DNA from: Thauera butanivorans NBRC 103042
Lineage (GTDB): Bacteria > Pseudomonadota > Gammaproteobacteria > Burkholderiales > Rhodocyclaceae
Direction of reading: 5' to 3'
DNA: 64,000 nucleotides
Assembly (NCBI RefSeq): GCF_001591165.1
Contig: NZ_BCUG01000002.1
Coordinates: 154,574-218,573, forward strand
The notes under the pieces are model-generated. The model searched no databases. It was not told the DNA's origin and saw nothing but the letters and a program-made list of their open reading frames with translations. Below are positions 1 to 8,058 of the stretch, piece by piece (positions within the stretch are counted from its first letter, which is position 1; every line of letters begins with the position of its first letter). The position numbers and the translations under genes are program-made.

Positions 1-480
1 ATGCTGCCGAACTGGTCGCAGGACGGCGTGGCCTGTACGCTGCTGGCGGGCCGCCATGCGGAACACCAGGCGCCCACGCGGGTCTTCACGCCGCTGCTGG
101 GAATGGACCTCGCGTCCGCCGCAGGCGGCACGACCACGGTGGCGCTGGAGCCCGGGTTCGAGTACGGCGTGCTGGCGCTGGAAGGCGGGGTGTCGGTGGC
201 TGGCGAGCGCCTGGCCGAGGATGAATTCGCCTACCTCGGCCCGGGGCGCGAGCGCCTCGACCTCGGGTTCGCCGGCAACAGCCGTGCGCTGCTGGTGGGC
301 GGCACTCCGTTCGGGCGCGACATCACGATGTGGTGGAACTTCGTCGGCCACGACCGCGACTACGTCGCCCAGGCCCAGGCCGACTGGGAATCGGGTGCGG
401 CACGCTTCGGCTGCGTTCCGGGGGATGGCGGCAAGCGGCTGGTGGCGCCCGCACTGCCTTGGGCTTCGCCCGCCGGCTGA
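1..480 (+). CDS. Pirin family protein, C-terminal part (gene cut by window edge)
   Basis: The 159 visible residues match the C-terminal cupin half of pirin-family proteins. They show the typical phrase LLGMDLASAAGGTTTVAL, a glycine-rich beta core, and a late GGTPFGRDITMWWNFVGHD block found near the end of many pirins. The frame is open from the first base, so the metal-binding N-terminal cupin probably lies outside the window and the ATG at base 1 is most likely internal. Pirins are Fe(II)-binding cupins; some have quercetinase activity, but the substrate here is unknown. The gene ends at TGA 478-480, and a toxin-antitoxin pair follows after about 160 bp. Confidence 0.8.
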   Translation: MLPNWSQDGVACTLLAGRHAEHQAPTRVFTPLLGMDLASAAGGTTTVALEPGFEYGVLALEGGVSVAGERLAEDEFAYLGPGRERLDLGFAGNSRALLVGGTPFGRDITMWWNFVGHDRDYVAQAQADWESGAARFGCVPGDGGKRLVAPALPWASPAG

Positions 481-526
481 CCGCCCGGCAGGCGCTGCAG
501 ACTACAGTAAGCACGCCATCATGCAA

Positions 527-544
527 GGCGCTTTTTTTTGCGCC
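527..544. repeat. Short GC hairpin with a T8 loop after the pirin gene
   Basis: GGCGC (527-531), eight T and GCGCC (540-544) form a 5-bp inverted repeat with the T-run as loop. It lies 46 bp after the pirin stop. The T-run is in the loop rather than after the stem, so it is only a weak candidate for a terminator. Confidence 0.25.
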
Positions 545-599
545 AACAGCACGCCTGTGCTGCCGATTGCCGAAATCTCCCGAGCCTGGAAGTAGAGTG

Positions 600-613
600 A
601 TAACATAAGTTAT
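600..613. promoter_or_regulatory. Inverted repeat upstream of the toxin-antitoxin operon
   Basis: ATAAC (600-604), four bases and GTTAT (609-613) form an inverted repeat in an AT-rich patch inside otherwise GC-rich DNA. A second ATAAC copy follows at 612-616. The repeat ends 25 bp before the antitoxin ATG, where a promoter is expected. AbrB/MazE-type antitoxins commonly repress their own operon by binding such palindromes; that this is the operator is inferred. Confidence 0.45.
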
Positions 614-638
614 AACATCATCCAGCGTGAGGCCCGCC

Positions 639-860
639 ATGAAGCTCAAGATCACCAGCATCGGCAATTCCGCCGGTGTCATTCTCCCCAAGGAACTGCT
701 GGCCCACCTGCGCCTGGAAAAGGGCGATGCGCTTTATGCGCTGGAAACGCCCGATGGCATCAAGCTGGTTGCCTACGATCCGGTGCTGGCCGAGCAGATG
801 GCCGTGGCCGAGCGGATCATGCAGAAGCGTAGAACGCTGCTGCACAAGCTTGCCCAGTGA
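639..860 (+). CDS. AbrB/MazE-family antitoxin (SpoVT-AbrB fold)
   Basis: This 73-residue protein is essentially one swapped-hairpin AbrB domain. The segment ITSIGNSAGVILPKELL is followed by LRLEKGDALYALETPDGIKL, the standard DNA-binding half of MazE-like antitoxins. The last 20 residues are charged and helical and are the likely toxin-binding tail. The ATG at 639 is preferred over the GTG at 627 because GTGAGG (627-632) then serves as the ribosome-binding site and the domain begins with MKLKIT. The doc toxin gene starts 16 bp downstream, so the two form an operon. The expected role is to neutralise Doc and repress transcription together with it. Confidence 0.85.
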   Translation: MKLKITSIGNSAGVILPKELLAHLRLEKGDALYALETPDGIKLVAYDPVLAEQMAVAERIMQKRRTLLHKLAQ

Positions 861-876
861 AGGGGGCAAACCTGTG

Positions 877-1302
877 ATGATCGTCTGGATCAGCAAGCCA
901 CTGGCACTGGCCATTCATGACCGCCAGCTTGCCGAGCATGGCGGCGCCGGCGGCGTGCGCGACGAGGCCCTGCTCGACTCCGCCCTGGCCCGTCCCCAGC
1001 AACGCCACGCCTACGGCGAACCGCCGCCGGACCTGGCCGACCTGGCGGCCAGCCTTGCTTTCGGCCTGGCCCGCAACCATCCCTTCGTCGATGGCAACAA
1101 GCGCACCGCCGCCGTGGCATGTGAAGTCTTCATCGAACTCAATGGCTGCACGCTGGCGGCCGATGACCTGGAGCTTTATACCCAGTATCTCGGCCTGGCC
1201 GACGGCACCCTCGACGAAGCCGAATTTGCCCGCTGGCTGCGGGCGCGCATCGTCACCCAAATAAGCAGCGGCATGCAGGAACCCGGCGCGAATTACGGTT
1301 GA
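877..1302 (+). CDS. doc: Death-on-curing (Doc) family toxin
   Basis: This 141-residue Fic-fold protein carries the Doc signature HPFVDGNKRTA at about residues 68-78 and the Doc-type N-terminal phrase GGVRDEALLDSALARP at 26-40. P1 Doc inactivates translation by phosphorylating EF-Tu, and the motif here retains the active-site His, Asp, Asn, Lys and Arg. The ATG at 877 is preceded by AGGGGG at 861-866; a GTG at 874 is also possible. In phage P1 the partner is Phd, whereas here it is an AbrB-type antitoxin. No other mobile-element gene is nearby, so the pair looks like a solitary chromosomal insertion between the pirin and DUF1090 genes. Confidence 0.88.
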   Translation: MIVWISKPLALAIHDRQLAEHGGAGGVRDEALLDSALARPQQRHAYGEPPPDLADLAASLAFGLARNHPFVDGNKRTAAVACEVFIELNGCTLAADDLELYTQYLGLADGTLDEAEFARWLRARIVTQISSGMQEPGANYG

Positions 1303-1398
1303 GGGCGCACTTTGGGGCACTGGCTGGGGCACCGGCGCCCTGATATTGCAGCGACAATACGGCCACCTTCAGCATGCATTGGCCTGATGCTGGCCGCC

Positions 1399-1797
1399 TC
1401 ATCGAGGCCCGGCGTTCTCCAGTGCTTGAAGTTCGCGCTCCAGAACATCCTTTTCAGCACGTTCCCGCTCGAGCTTTCTTTCCAGCTTGACGAGCTTGTC
1501 GTAGCGGCCTTCGGATTGCTTTTCCCGTATTTCTTCCAGGATTTCGCGTATTTCCTCTTCCTGCTCCCTGATTTCGTCCTTCTTGTCGCGAATCAGAGCC
1601 TGGTCGGTGCAGTGCGCCTTCACATTGGCCAGGGCGCGCTCCAGGCCCTGCAAGCGGTGTGTGTTGCCATGTGATTTTGCATATTCGATCTGCTGCTCTA
1701 TTTCCGTGGCCTTTTGCTGGCATGCCGGATTGTCCGCATGCGCGGAGAATGCAATGCCGCCCAATAGAACCGCAATTGCATGACGTGGCTTGAACAT
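1399..1797 (-). CDS. DUF1090 family periplasmic protein
   Basis: This 132-residue protein begins with a Sec signal peptide (KPRHAIAVLLGGIAFSAHA, cleavage expected after residue 21). The mature part contains two Cys (near residues 26 and 63) and a long charged, Glu/Arg/Lys-rich coiled coil. This is the DUF1090 (YqjC-like) pattern: NPACQQKATEIEQQI, then LQGLERALANVKAHC. Family function is unknown; the two Cys could form a disulfide. The start is supported by GGAG seven bases upstream. The gene is convergent with doc across a 96-bp gap in which I see nothing notable. Confidence 0.8.
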   Translation of the reverse strand: MFKPRHAIAVLLGGIAFSAHADNPACQQKATEIEQQIEYAKSHGNTHRLQGLERALANVKAHCTDQALIRDKKDEIREQEEEIREILEEIREKQSEGRYDKLVKLERKLERERAEKDVLERELQALENAGPR

Positions 1798-1857
1798 GTC
1801 TCACTCCAATTACATGGAAACACACATATTATTGCAGCCGCGCTTGCCGCCGGCGCC

Positions 1858-2958
1858 TCAAGGCTGCGCGCCCATCACCCGCCGATAGAACTCATGGAAG
1901 TGCTGCATGCCGTCCTCGTAGGGCGACTGGTAGGGGCCGACTTCGTTGCGCCCTTCCTTCATCAGCGCCAGGCGGCCGCGGTCCATGCGTTCGGCGATGT
2001 CGTCGTCCTCGATGGCGGTTTCCATGTAGGCGGCCTGCTCGGCTTCGACGAACTCGCGTTCGAACTCGACGATGTCTTCCGGATAGTAGAACTCGACGAC
2101 GTTGGTGGTGCGATCGACGTCGGTCGGGATCAGCGTGCTGACGACCAGCACGTGCGGATACCACTCCACCATGATGTTGGGGTAGTAGGTGAGCCAGATC
2201 GCGCCCTGCTCGGGCTTTTTCTCGCCGTAGTAGTCGAGCACCGCCTGGTGCCACTTGGCATAGGTGGACGAACCCGGCTTGGCGAGCGAGGTGATGCCGA
2301 CCTGCTGCACCGAGTACCAGTCGCCGAACTGCCAGGAGAGGTCGTCGCAGGTGACGAAGCTGCCCAGCCCGGGGTGGAAGGGCACGACGTGGTAGTCTTC
2401 CAGATAGACCTCGATGAAGGTCTTCCAGTTGTAGTTGCACTGGTGGATTTCGACGCGGTCGAGCTTGTAGCCGGAGAAGTCCAGCGCCGGCGCGACCGTC
2501 ATGCCGGCGAGATCGGCATTGGCCGAACGCGGGCCCTTGAACAGCAGGCCGTGCCAGTTTTCCAGCGCGTCGCGCTTGAGTCCCAAGCAGGGCTTTTCAG
2601 CGAAGTGGGGGGCGCCGATCAGCTCGCCCTGCTGGTCGTAGGTCCAGCGGTGCACCGGGCATACGACGTGTTCGGTGCTGCCGCTGCCCTGCAGCATGAT
2701 GGCCTGGCGATGGCGGCAGACGTTGGACATCTGGTGGATGCCGGCACCGGTGCGGAACAGCAGCTTGGAATGGTCGAGCCATTCGAGCGAGCGGTAGTTG
2801 CCGACTTCGGGCACCATCAGCTCGTGGCCAACGTACCCCGGCCCGGCATCGAAGAGGAGCTTTTTCTCCAGTTCGAACACCTTCTGGTCGAAGTACCATG
2901 AGACAGGCAGTTGCGAAACGGCCTGGGCCAGTTGAGCTTTGGAAGCGATGTCGGACAT
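1858..2958 (-). CDS. Rieske non-heme iron oxygenase, alpha subunit-like
   Basis: This 366-residue protein has the two-domain layout of ring-hydroxylating oxygenase alpha subunits. The Rieske [2Fe-2S] ligands are C81-x-H83 and C100-x2-H103 (CRHR and CPVH). The mononuclear iron site is visible as EDYHVVPFHP with His190 and His195. Such enzymes hydroxylate aromatic or quaternary-amine substrates using electrons from a separate reductase. No beta subunit, ferredoxin or reductase gene is adjacent, so the electron donor must be elsewhere and the substrate cannot be named. The ATG has a strong GGAGG upstream. It is divergent from xseB across about 125 bp. Confidence 0.85.
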   Translation of the reverse strand: MSDIASKAQLAQAVSQLPVSWYFDQKVFELEKKLLFDAGPGYVGHELMVPEVGNYRSLEWLDHSKLLFRTGAGIHQMSNVCRHRQAIMLQGSGSTEHVVCPVHRWTYDQQGELIGAPHFAEKPCLGLKRDALENWHGLLFKGPRSANADLAGMTVAPALDFSGYKLDRVEIHQCNYNWKTFIEVYLEDYHVVPFHPGLGSFVTCDDLSWQFGDWYSVQQVGITSLAKPGSSTYAKWHQAVLDYYGEKKPEQGAIWLTYYPNIMVEWYPHVLVVSTLIPTDVDRTTNVVEFYYPEDIVEFEREFVEAEQAAYMETAIEDDDIAERMDRGRLALMKEGRNEVGPYQSPYEDGMQHFHEFYRRVMGAQP

Positions 2959-3084
2959 CCCCGAACCTCCCTTGCGGACAAGAAATCCGGAAAAATAAAC
3001 GGGTTAGTGTAAGCCAGCCCCTGTTTGACCGCCAGACCTGCGATCGGTTATTTTCCCGCTTTTGCCGCGCCAGATTATTCATCC

Positions 3085-3321
3085 ATGCCAAAGTCGGCGA
3101 CCTCCCCCAAGTCCTTCGAAGCCGCGGTTTCCGAACTGGAAGCCATCGTGCAGGAAATGGAGTCCGGCAAGCTGCCGCTCGAAGACGCGCTTACGCGCTA
3201 TCAGCGTGGGGTCGGCCTGCTGCGCTACTGCCAGGAAACCCTGGCCGGCGCCGAACAGCGCGTGAAAATCCTCGAAGGCGAGACGCTTTCCGACTTTGCC
3301 GGCGGAGACAACACGCAATGA
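3085..3321 (+). CDS. xseB: Exodeoxyribonuclease VII small subunit
   Basis: This 78-residue protein has the XseB core [18 protein letters not shown] followed by [20 protein letters not shown], a helical hairpin that binds the large subunit XseA. The complex degrades single-stranded DNA. The ATG at 3085 fits the usual family length of about 75-80; a further upstream GTG/ATG start would add a low-complexity extension unlike the family. It heads the xseB-ispA-dxs-folE2 operon, and its stop overlaps the ispA start as ATGA, indicating translational coupling. xseA is not in the window. Confidence 0.93.
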   Translation: MPKSATSPKSFEAAVSELEAIVQEMESGKLPLEDALTRYQRGVGLLRYCQETLAGAEQRVKILEGETLSDFAGGDNTQ

Positions 3322-4217
3322 ACGGCAACCCCTCGTTCCAGGACTGGATGGGACTCATCCAGCAGCGCACCGAACAGGCGCTCGAAGCGCTGCTGCCCGG
3401 CGCCGACCTCGCCCCCCAGCGCCTGCACCAGGCCATGCGCTACGCAGTGCTGGGCGGTGGCAAGCGGGTGCGTCCGCTGCTGGCGCAGGCTGCGGGCGAA
3501 CTGGCGGGCGCGTCGCCGGAGCGGCTGGATCGCGTGTCCTGCGCCGTCGAGCTGATCCACGCCTATTCGCTTGTCCATGACGACATGCCGTGCATGGACA
3601 ACGACGTGCTGCGCCGCGGCAAGCCGACGGTGCACATCGAATACGACGAAGCCACCGCGCTGCTGGTCGGGGATGCGCTGCAGACACTCGCCTTCCAGGC
3701 ACTGGCCGATGCGCCGGTGGCCGACGATGCCGCGACGCAGTTGAAGATGCTCGGCATGCTCGCCTGCGCATCGGGCTCGCGCGGCATGGCCGCCGGCCAG
3801 GCCATCGACCTGGCTTCGGTCGGCCTCCAGCTGAGCCGCGAAGAGCTGGAGTTCATGCACATCCACAAGACCGGCGCGCTGATCCGCGCGTCGGTGCTGC
3901 TGGGTGCGCATGCCGGACGTGCGCTGGACGAAGCCGACATGCGGCGCCTGGACCACTACGCCAAGGTGGTGGGGCTGCTGTTCCAGGTGGTGGATGACAT
4001 CCTGGACGCCGAAGCCGACACCGCCACGCTGGGCAAGACTGCCGGCAAGGATGCCGACAACGACAAGCCGACCTACGTCAGCCTGCTGGGGCTGAGCGAG
4101 GCCAGGCGCCTTGCCGAGGACATGCTGGCCGACGCCCGGGCGACGCTGCGGCCCTTCGGCGATGCCGCCGGGCGCCTCGAGTCGCTGGCCGACTACATCG
4201 TGCATCGCGCCTTCTGA
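3318..4217 (+). CDS. ispA: Farnesyl diphosphate synthase (polyprenyl synthetase)
   Basis: This 299-residue enzyme condenses dimethylallyl and geranyl diphosphate with isopentenyl diphosphate. It shows the first Asp-rich motif DDMPCMDND (residues 88-96), the second Asp-rich motif DDILD near residue 226, and the [10 protein letters not shown] phrase near residue 47. The length is typical. The ATG is fixed by the four-base overlap with xseB. Adjacency to dxs, which makes the first intermediate of the MEP pathway, places the early and late steps of isoprenoid synthesis in one transcript, as in many proteobacteria. Confidence 0.96.
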   Translation: MNGNPSFQDWMGLIQQRTEQALEALLPGADLAPQRLHQAMRYAVLGGGKRVRPLLAQAAGELAGASPERLDRVSCAVELIHAYSLVHDDMPCMDNDVLRRGKPTVHIEYDEATALLVGDALQTLAFQALADAPVADDAATQLKMLGMLACASGSRGMAAGQAIDLASVGLQLSREELEFMHIHKTGALIRASVLLGAHAGRALDEADMRRLDHYAKVVGLLFQVVDDILDAEADTATLGKTAGKDADNDKPTYVSLLGLSEARRLAEDMLADARATLRPFGDAAGRLESLADYIVHRAF

Positions 4218-4278
4218 GGCGGCAAGGCTCACCTACGCCCGCCGCCCACGACAACAACGATTCTGCATCGGACCGCAC

Positions 4279-6138
4279 ATGGCCTACCCCACCCTGGAAC
4301 GCATCAGCACCCCCGCCGACCTTCGGGCACTCGACCGCCGCGAACTCGGCGCCGTTGCCGACGAACTGCGCGCCTTCCTGATCGAATCCGTCTCCAGGAC
4401 GGGCGGTCACCTGTCGTCCAACCTGGGTACCGTCGAACTCTCCATCGCGCTGCACCGTGTCTTCAACACGCCGCACGACCGCATCGTGTGGGACGTCGGC
4501 CACCAAACCTACGGCCACAAGGTGCTCACCGGCCGCCGCGAGGCGATGGCCGGCCTGCGCCACTGGGGCGGCATCTCGGGCTTTCCGCGGCGCTGCGAAA
4601 GCGAATACGACACCTTCGGCACCGCGCATTCCTCGACTTCGATCTCGGCCGCACTGGGCATGGCGGTAGCCGCCCGCAACAAGAAGGAAGACCGCCACGC
4701 CATCGCCGTGATCGGCGACGGCGCAATGTCGGCCGGCATGGCTTTCGAGGCACTGAACAACGCCGGCGACATCGAGGACATCGACCTGCTGGTGATCCTC
4801 AACGACAACGAAATGTCGATCTCGCCGCCGGTCGGCGCGCTGACCAGGATCCTCGCCCGCATGCTGTCCGGCTCGACCTACAACACCGCCCGCCGCGTCG
4901 GCGAGAAGGTGCTGGGTATGGCGCCGCCGGTCGCCGAACTGGCGCGCAAGGTCGAGGAATACGCCAAGGGCATGATCAGCCCCGGCACCCTGTTCGAGGA
5001 ATTCGGCTTCCATTACTACGGCCCGATCGACGGCCACGACCTCGACGCGCTGATCCCGACGCTGCAGAACCTGAAGCGGCTGAAAGGGCCGCAGTTCCTG
5101 CATGTGGTGACGAAGAAGGGCCAGGGCTACAAGCTCGCCGAGGCCGACCCGATCCTGTACCACGGCGTCTCCAAGTTCGACCACACCGCGGGCATCCAGA
5201 CCGGCAAGAGCAGCGGCAAGCCGACCTACACCCAGGTGTTCGGCGACTGGCTGTGCGACATTGCGGCGATCGACCCGCGCATCGTCGGCATCACGCCCGC
5301 GATGCGCGAAGGCTCCGGCCTGGTGCGCTTTGCCGAGGAATACCCGAAGCGCTATTTCGACGTCGGCATCGCCGAGCAGCACGCGGTGACTTTCGCTGCC
5401 GGCATGGCCTGTGAAGGCTTCGTGCCGGTGGTGGCGATCTATTCCACCTTCCTGCAGCGGGCCTACGACCAGCTCATCCACGACGTTGCGCTGCAGAACC
5501 TGCCGGTGGTGTTCGCCATCGATCGCGGCGGCCTGGTCGGCGCCGACGGCGCGACCCACCATGGCGCCTACGACCTGTCCTACCTCGCCTGCATCCCCAA
5601 CATGGTGGTGATGGCGCCGGCGGACGAGAACGAATGCCGCCAGATGCTCTACACCGCCACCCAGCACCCCGGGCCGACCGCCGTGCGCTACCCGCGCGGC
5701 AGCGGCCGCGGCGTCAAGCCCGAGGCGAAGATGAGCGCGCTGCCGATCGGCAAGGCCGAAGTCCGCCGCCAGGGCAGGCGCATCGCCCTGCTCGCCTGGG
5801 GCAGCATGGTGGACGTCGCCGAACGCGTCGGCGGCACGCTCGACGCCACCGTGGTCAACATGCGCTTCGTCAAGCCGCTCGACGAGGCCCTGGTCGCCGA
5901 GCTCGCCGCCAGCCACGATCTGCTGGTGACGATCGAGGAGAACGCCGTCATCGGCGGTGCCGGCGCCGAGGTTTCGCGCTTCGTCGACACCCTGGCAACG
6001 CGCCCGCGCGTGCTGCGCCTCGGCCTGCCCGACCGCTTCATCGACCATGGCGACCAGGCCAAGCTGCTGGCCTCGGCCGGCCTCGACGAGGCAGGCATCC
6101 TCGCCAGCATTGCCGGAGTGAATCAGGCCGATAGTTGA
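4279..6138 (+). CDS. dxs: 1-Deoxy-D-xylulose-5-phosphate synthase
   Basis: This 619-residue thiamine-diphosphate enzyme condenses pyruvate and glyceraldehyde-3-phosphate, the first step of the MEP isoprenoid route. Visible are the N-terminal GGHLSSNLG block, the ThDP motif beginning at GDGAMSAG and ending at LNDNEMS, the transketolase middle domain with [10 protein letters not shown], and the C-terminal transketolase domain. Length and order are canonical. The ATG at 4279 gives [16 protein letters not shown], a normal family start. It lies 61 bp after ispA, and folE2 follows after 100 bp on the same strand. Confidence 0.97.
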   Translation: MAYPTLERISTPADLRALDRRELGAVADELRAFLIESVSRTGGHLSSNLGTVELSIALHRVFNTPHDRIVWDVGHQTYGHKVLTGRREAMAGLRHWGGISGFPRRCESEYDTFGTAHSSTSISAALGMAVAARNKKEDRHAIAVIGDGAMSAGMAFEALNNAGDIEDIDLLVILNDNEMSISPPVGALTRILARMLSGSTYNTARRVGEKVLGMAPPVAELARKVEEYAKGMISPGTLFEEFGFHYYGPIDGHDLDALIPTLQNLKRLKGPQFLHVVTKKGQGYKLAEADPILYHGVSKFDHTAGIQTGKSSGKPTYTQVFGDWLCDIAAIDPRIVGITPAMREGSGLVRFAEEYPKRYFDVGIAEQHAVTFAAGMACEGFVPVVAIYSTFLQRAYDQLIHDVALQNLPVVFAIDRGGLVGADGATHHGAYDLSYLACIPNMVVMAPADENECRQMLYTATQHPGPTAVRYPRGSGRGVKPEAKMSALPIGKAEVRRQGRRIALLAWGSMVDVAERVGGTLDATVVNMRFVKPLDEALVAELAASHDLLVTIEENAVIGGAGAEVSRFVDTLATRPRVLRLGLPDRFIDHGDQAKLLASAGLDEAGILASIAGVNQADS

Positions 6139-6238
6139 GTATTTTTGTCGGGAAAGCTAAGATTGCAGGCTCGTTGCAACAGGCTTGCATTTCTTACTTG
6201 AACGGCCTCCGTTCCGCAGCCTTTCCCGAGAGTCGCCC

Positions 6239-7045
6239 ATGAATACCCCCATCGACGCCGTCATGCCGGACGTCCAGAGCAGCGCGGACACCCGGCAGAT
6301 CGCGATCAACAAGGTCGGCATCAAGTCGATCCGCCACCCCGTCAAGGTCAGCGACAAGGCCGGCGGCGTCCAGCACACCGTCGCCAACTTCAACATGTAC
6401 GTCGGGCTGCCCCACAACTTCAAGGGCACCCACATGTCGCGCTTCATCGAGATCCTGAACACCAACGAGCGCGACATCTCGGTCGAATCTTTCGAGCCGA
6501 TGCTGCGCATGATGGTCGAACGCCTCGAAGCGGAGACCGGCCACGTCGAGATGAGCTTCCCCTACTTCATCAACAAGGCCGCGCCGGTATCGGGCGTGAA
6601 CAGCCTGCTGGACTATGAAGTCACCTTCATCGGCGAGATCCGCGAAGGCGGCCGCTACGAGTTCACGATGAAGATCGTGGTGCCGGTGACCAGCCTGTGC
6701 CCCTGCTCGAAGAAGATCTCCGACTACGGCGCGCACAACCAGCGCTCGCACATCACCGTCACCGCCGTGCTCAACGACCACCTGTGGATCGAGGACATGG
6801 TGCAACTGGTCGAAAGCCAGGCCTCGTGCGAAATCTTCGGCCTGCTCAAGCGCCCGGACGAGAAATGGGTCACCGAGCGTGCCTACGACAACCCCAAGTT
6901 CGTCGAAGACCTGGTGCGCGACGTGGCAGCCCTGCTCAATGCCGAGCTGCGGGTCGACGCCTACGTGGTCGAGTCGGAGAATTTCGAGTCGATCCACAAC
7001 CACTCGGCTTACGCGCTGATCGAGTGCGACAAGCGCCGCGACTGA
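6239..7045 (+). CDS. folE2: GTP cyclohydrolase I type 2 (FolE2)
   Basis: This 268-residue protein belongs to the COG1469/FolE2 family, which converts GTP to 7,8-dihydroneopterin triphosphate for folate and queuosine-type pathways. Family landmarks are the Cys motif [20 protein letters not shown] around residue 150, the [14 protein letters not shown] block, and the C-terminal [14 protein letters not shown]. FolE2 can use metals other than zinc and in some bacteria is induced on zinc limitation. I see no obvious Zur site in the 100-bp gap before the gene. A separate start (6239) and a gap larger than those upstream leave open whether it is co-transcribed with dxs. Confidence 0.95.
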   Translation: MNTPIDAVMPDVQSSADTRQIAINKVGIKSIRHPVKVSDKAGGVQHTVANFNMYVGLPHNFKGTHMSRFIEILNTNERDISVESFEPMLRMMVERLEAETGHVEMSFPYFINKAAPVSGVNSLLDYEVTFIGEIREGGRYEFTMKIVVPVTSLCPCSKKISDYGAHNQRSHITVTAVLNDHLWIEDMVQLVESQASCEIFGLLKRPDEKWVTERAYDNPKFVEDLVRDVAALLNAELRVDAYVVESENFESIHNHSAYALIECDKRRD

Positions 7046-7145
7046 GCCTTTTCTCTCCTTCGGTTTGATCCGCAGCGGCCGGCACCCCGAGCGCAGCCGC
7101 TGCAGCCATCGATGGATGGTTGCGTGCAGCAGTTTCAGGTTAATA

Positions 7146-7167
7146 TTAGAATTGTATTAAATTCTAA
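7146..7167. promoter_or_regulatory. Perfect 8-6-8 palindrome before the AhpD-like gene
   Basis: TTAGAATT (7146-7153), six bases and AATTCTAA (7160-7167) form a perfect inverted repeat. It ends just before the ribosome-binding site AAAGGA of the downstream gene and lies in an AT-rich stretch likely to hold the promoter. Its size and symmetry suit a dimeric helix-turn-helix regulator. A second, shorter palindrome CCATCGATGG lies at 7106-7115. Which regulator binds is not deducible. Confidence 0.55.
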
Positions 7168-7184
7168 ATAAAGGAACCCGTGAG

Positions 7185-7541
7185 ATGTCCAAGTCCTTCG
7201 TCCAGATCACCACCGACGTCACCAAGGCCCTCGGCACGCTGCGCAAGGAAGCGCCGGAGACGATGCAGGGATTCAATGCGATGGCCAAGGGGGCGCTGCA
7301 GGAAGGCGAACTCACCGAGCTGCACAAGGAACTCATCGCCCTTGCGATCGCCGTCACCCAGCGCTGCGACGCCTGCGTCGGCTTCCACGTCAAGGCGCTG
7401 ATCCGGCTCGGTGCCAGCCGCCAGCAGATGATGGAAACCCTTTCCGTGTGCACCTATATGGGCGGCGGGCCGGCCCTGATGTACGCTGCCGAAGCCGTGC
7501 GGGCCTGGGAAGAGATGTCCCCCAAGACCACGACGGCCTAA
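7185..7541 (+). CDS. Carboxymuconolactone decarboxylase (AhpD-like) family protein
   Basis: This 118-residue all-helical protein carries the AhpD-type motif CDACVGFHVK (residues 65-74), a CxxC with a following His, which is the redox-active site of alkylhydroperoxidase AhpD-like members. These small proteins form oligomers and reduce peroxides or thiols. True carboxymuconolactone decarboxylases lack the CxxC, so a redox role is more likely than aromatic catabolism. The ATG at 7185 has AAAGGA about ten bases upstream. The gene stands alone behind a strong palindrome, which suggests specific regulation. The tRNA-Ser gene follows 59 bp later. Confidence 0.88.
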   Translation: MSKSFVQITTDVTKALGTLRKEAPETMQGFNAMAKGALQEGELTELHKELIALAIAVTQRCDACVGFHVKALIRLGASRQQMMETLSVCTYMGGGPALMYAAEAVRAWEEMSPKTTTA

Positions 7542-7558
7542 AAAATCGGCCATCGGCG

Positions 7559-7586
7559 TTTACTTGGCTGTAAAACACCCTATAAT
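7559..7586 (+). promoter_or_regulatory. Sigma-70-type promoter of the tRNA-Ser/tRNA-Arg genes
   Basis: A consensus -10 TATAAT at 7581-7586 lies 16 bp after TTTACT (7559-7564), a fair -35. The tRNA-Ser gene begins 15 bp after the -10. One strong promoter could serve all three tRNA genes, with the terminator at 7961-7990 closing the unit. Confidence 0.65.
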
Positions 7587-7600
7587 GCCGAGCTTCGAGC

Positions 7601-7690
<90 letters not shown>

Positions 7691-7752
7691 AAAAACAGTT
7701 GAAGAGGCGGAAATAGCAGTTATAATCCCGCTCCTTCGCAGTGCAGCAAAAA

Positions 7753-7829
7753 GCGCCCGTAGCTCATCTGGATAGAGTACCTGGCTACGAACCAGGGGGT
7801 AGGAGGTTCGAATCCTTCCGGGCGCGCCA
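7753..7829 (+). tRNA. tRNA-Arg (anticodon ACG), copy 1
   Basis: The 77-nt gene has acceptor arms GCGCCCG and CGGGCGC, discriminator G and an encoded CCA (7827-7829). The anticodon arm is CCTGG-CTACGAA-CCAGG, giving ACG. The first base is normally edited to inosine by TadA, so this tRNA reads CGU, CGC and CGA. It is identical over its full length to the copy at 7875-7951. Confidence 0.97.
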
Positions 7830-7874
7830 GCTTTTCCGGCCTTTCGATGACGGGCCATAAACGTTTTCGAGATT

Positions 7875-7951
7875 GCGCCCGTAGCTCATCTGGATAGAGT
7901 ACCTGGCTACGAACCAGGGGGTAGGAGGTTCGAATCCTTCCGGGCGCGCCA
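7875..7951 (+). tRNA. tRNA-Arg (anticodon ACG), copy 2
   Basis: This is an exact 77-nt duplicate of the upstream tRNA-Arg, separated from it by 45 bp of unrelated sequence. The identity, with divergent flanks, indicates either a recent tandem duplication or gene conversion. Gene dosage of the inosine-type arginine tRNA is the probable benefit. Confidence 0.97.
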
Positions 7952-7960
7952 GATACGCGC

Positions 7961-7990
7961 AAAGGCCCAGTCTTCGGACTGGGCCTTTTG
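7961..7990 (+). terminator. Rho-independent terminator of the tRNA cluster
   Basis: A perfect 12-bp stem (7961-7972 with 7977-7988) closes on a UUCG tetraloop and runs into a T-rich end. This is one of the best terminators in the window. It starts nine bases after the second tRNA-Arg. Confidence 0.93.
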
Positions 7991-8058
7991 CTTTGTGCGT
8001 CCATTCGTTTAGGCTTATACGCCCCGCCTTCTCGCTTCGGTGCCCCCTTCCCACCCCC

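Noticed and set aside
1..3. The ATG at the first base as the start of the pirin gene
   Set aside because: The frame is open at the window edge and the protein begins inside the pirin C-terminal domain, so the true start lies upstream.
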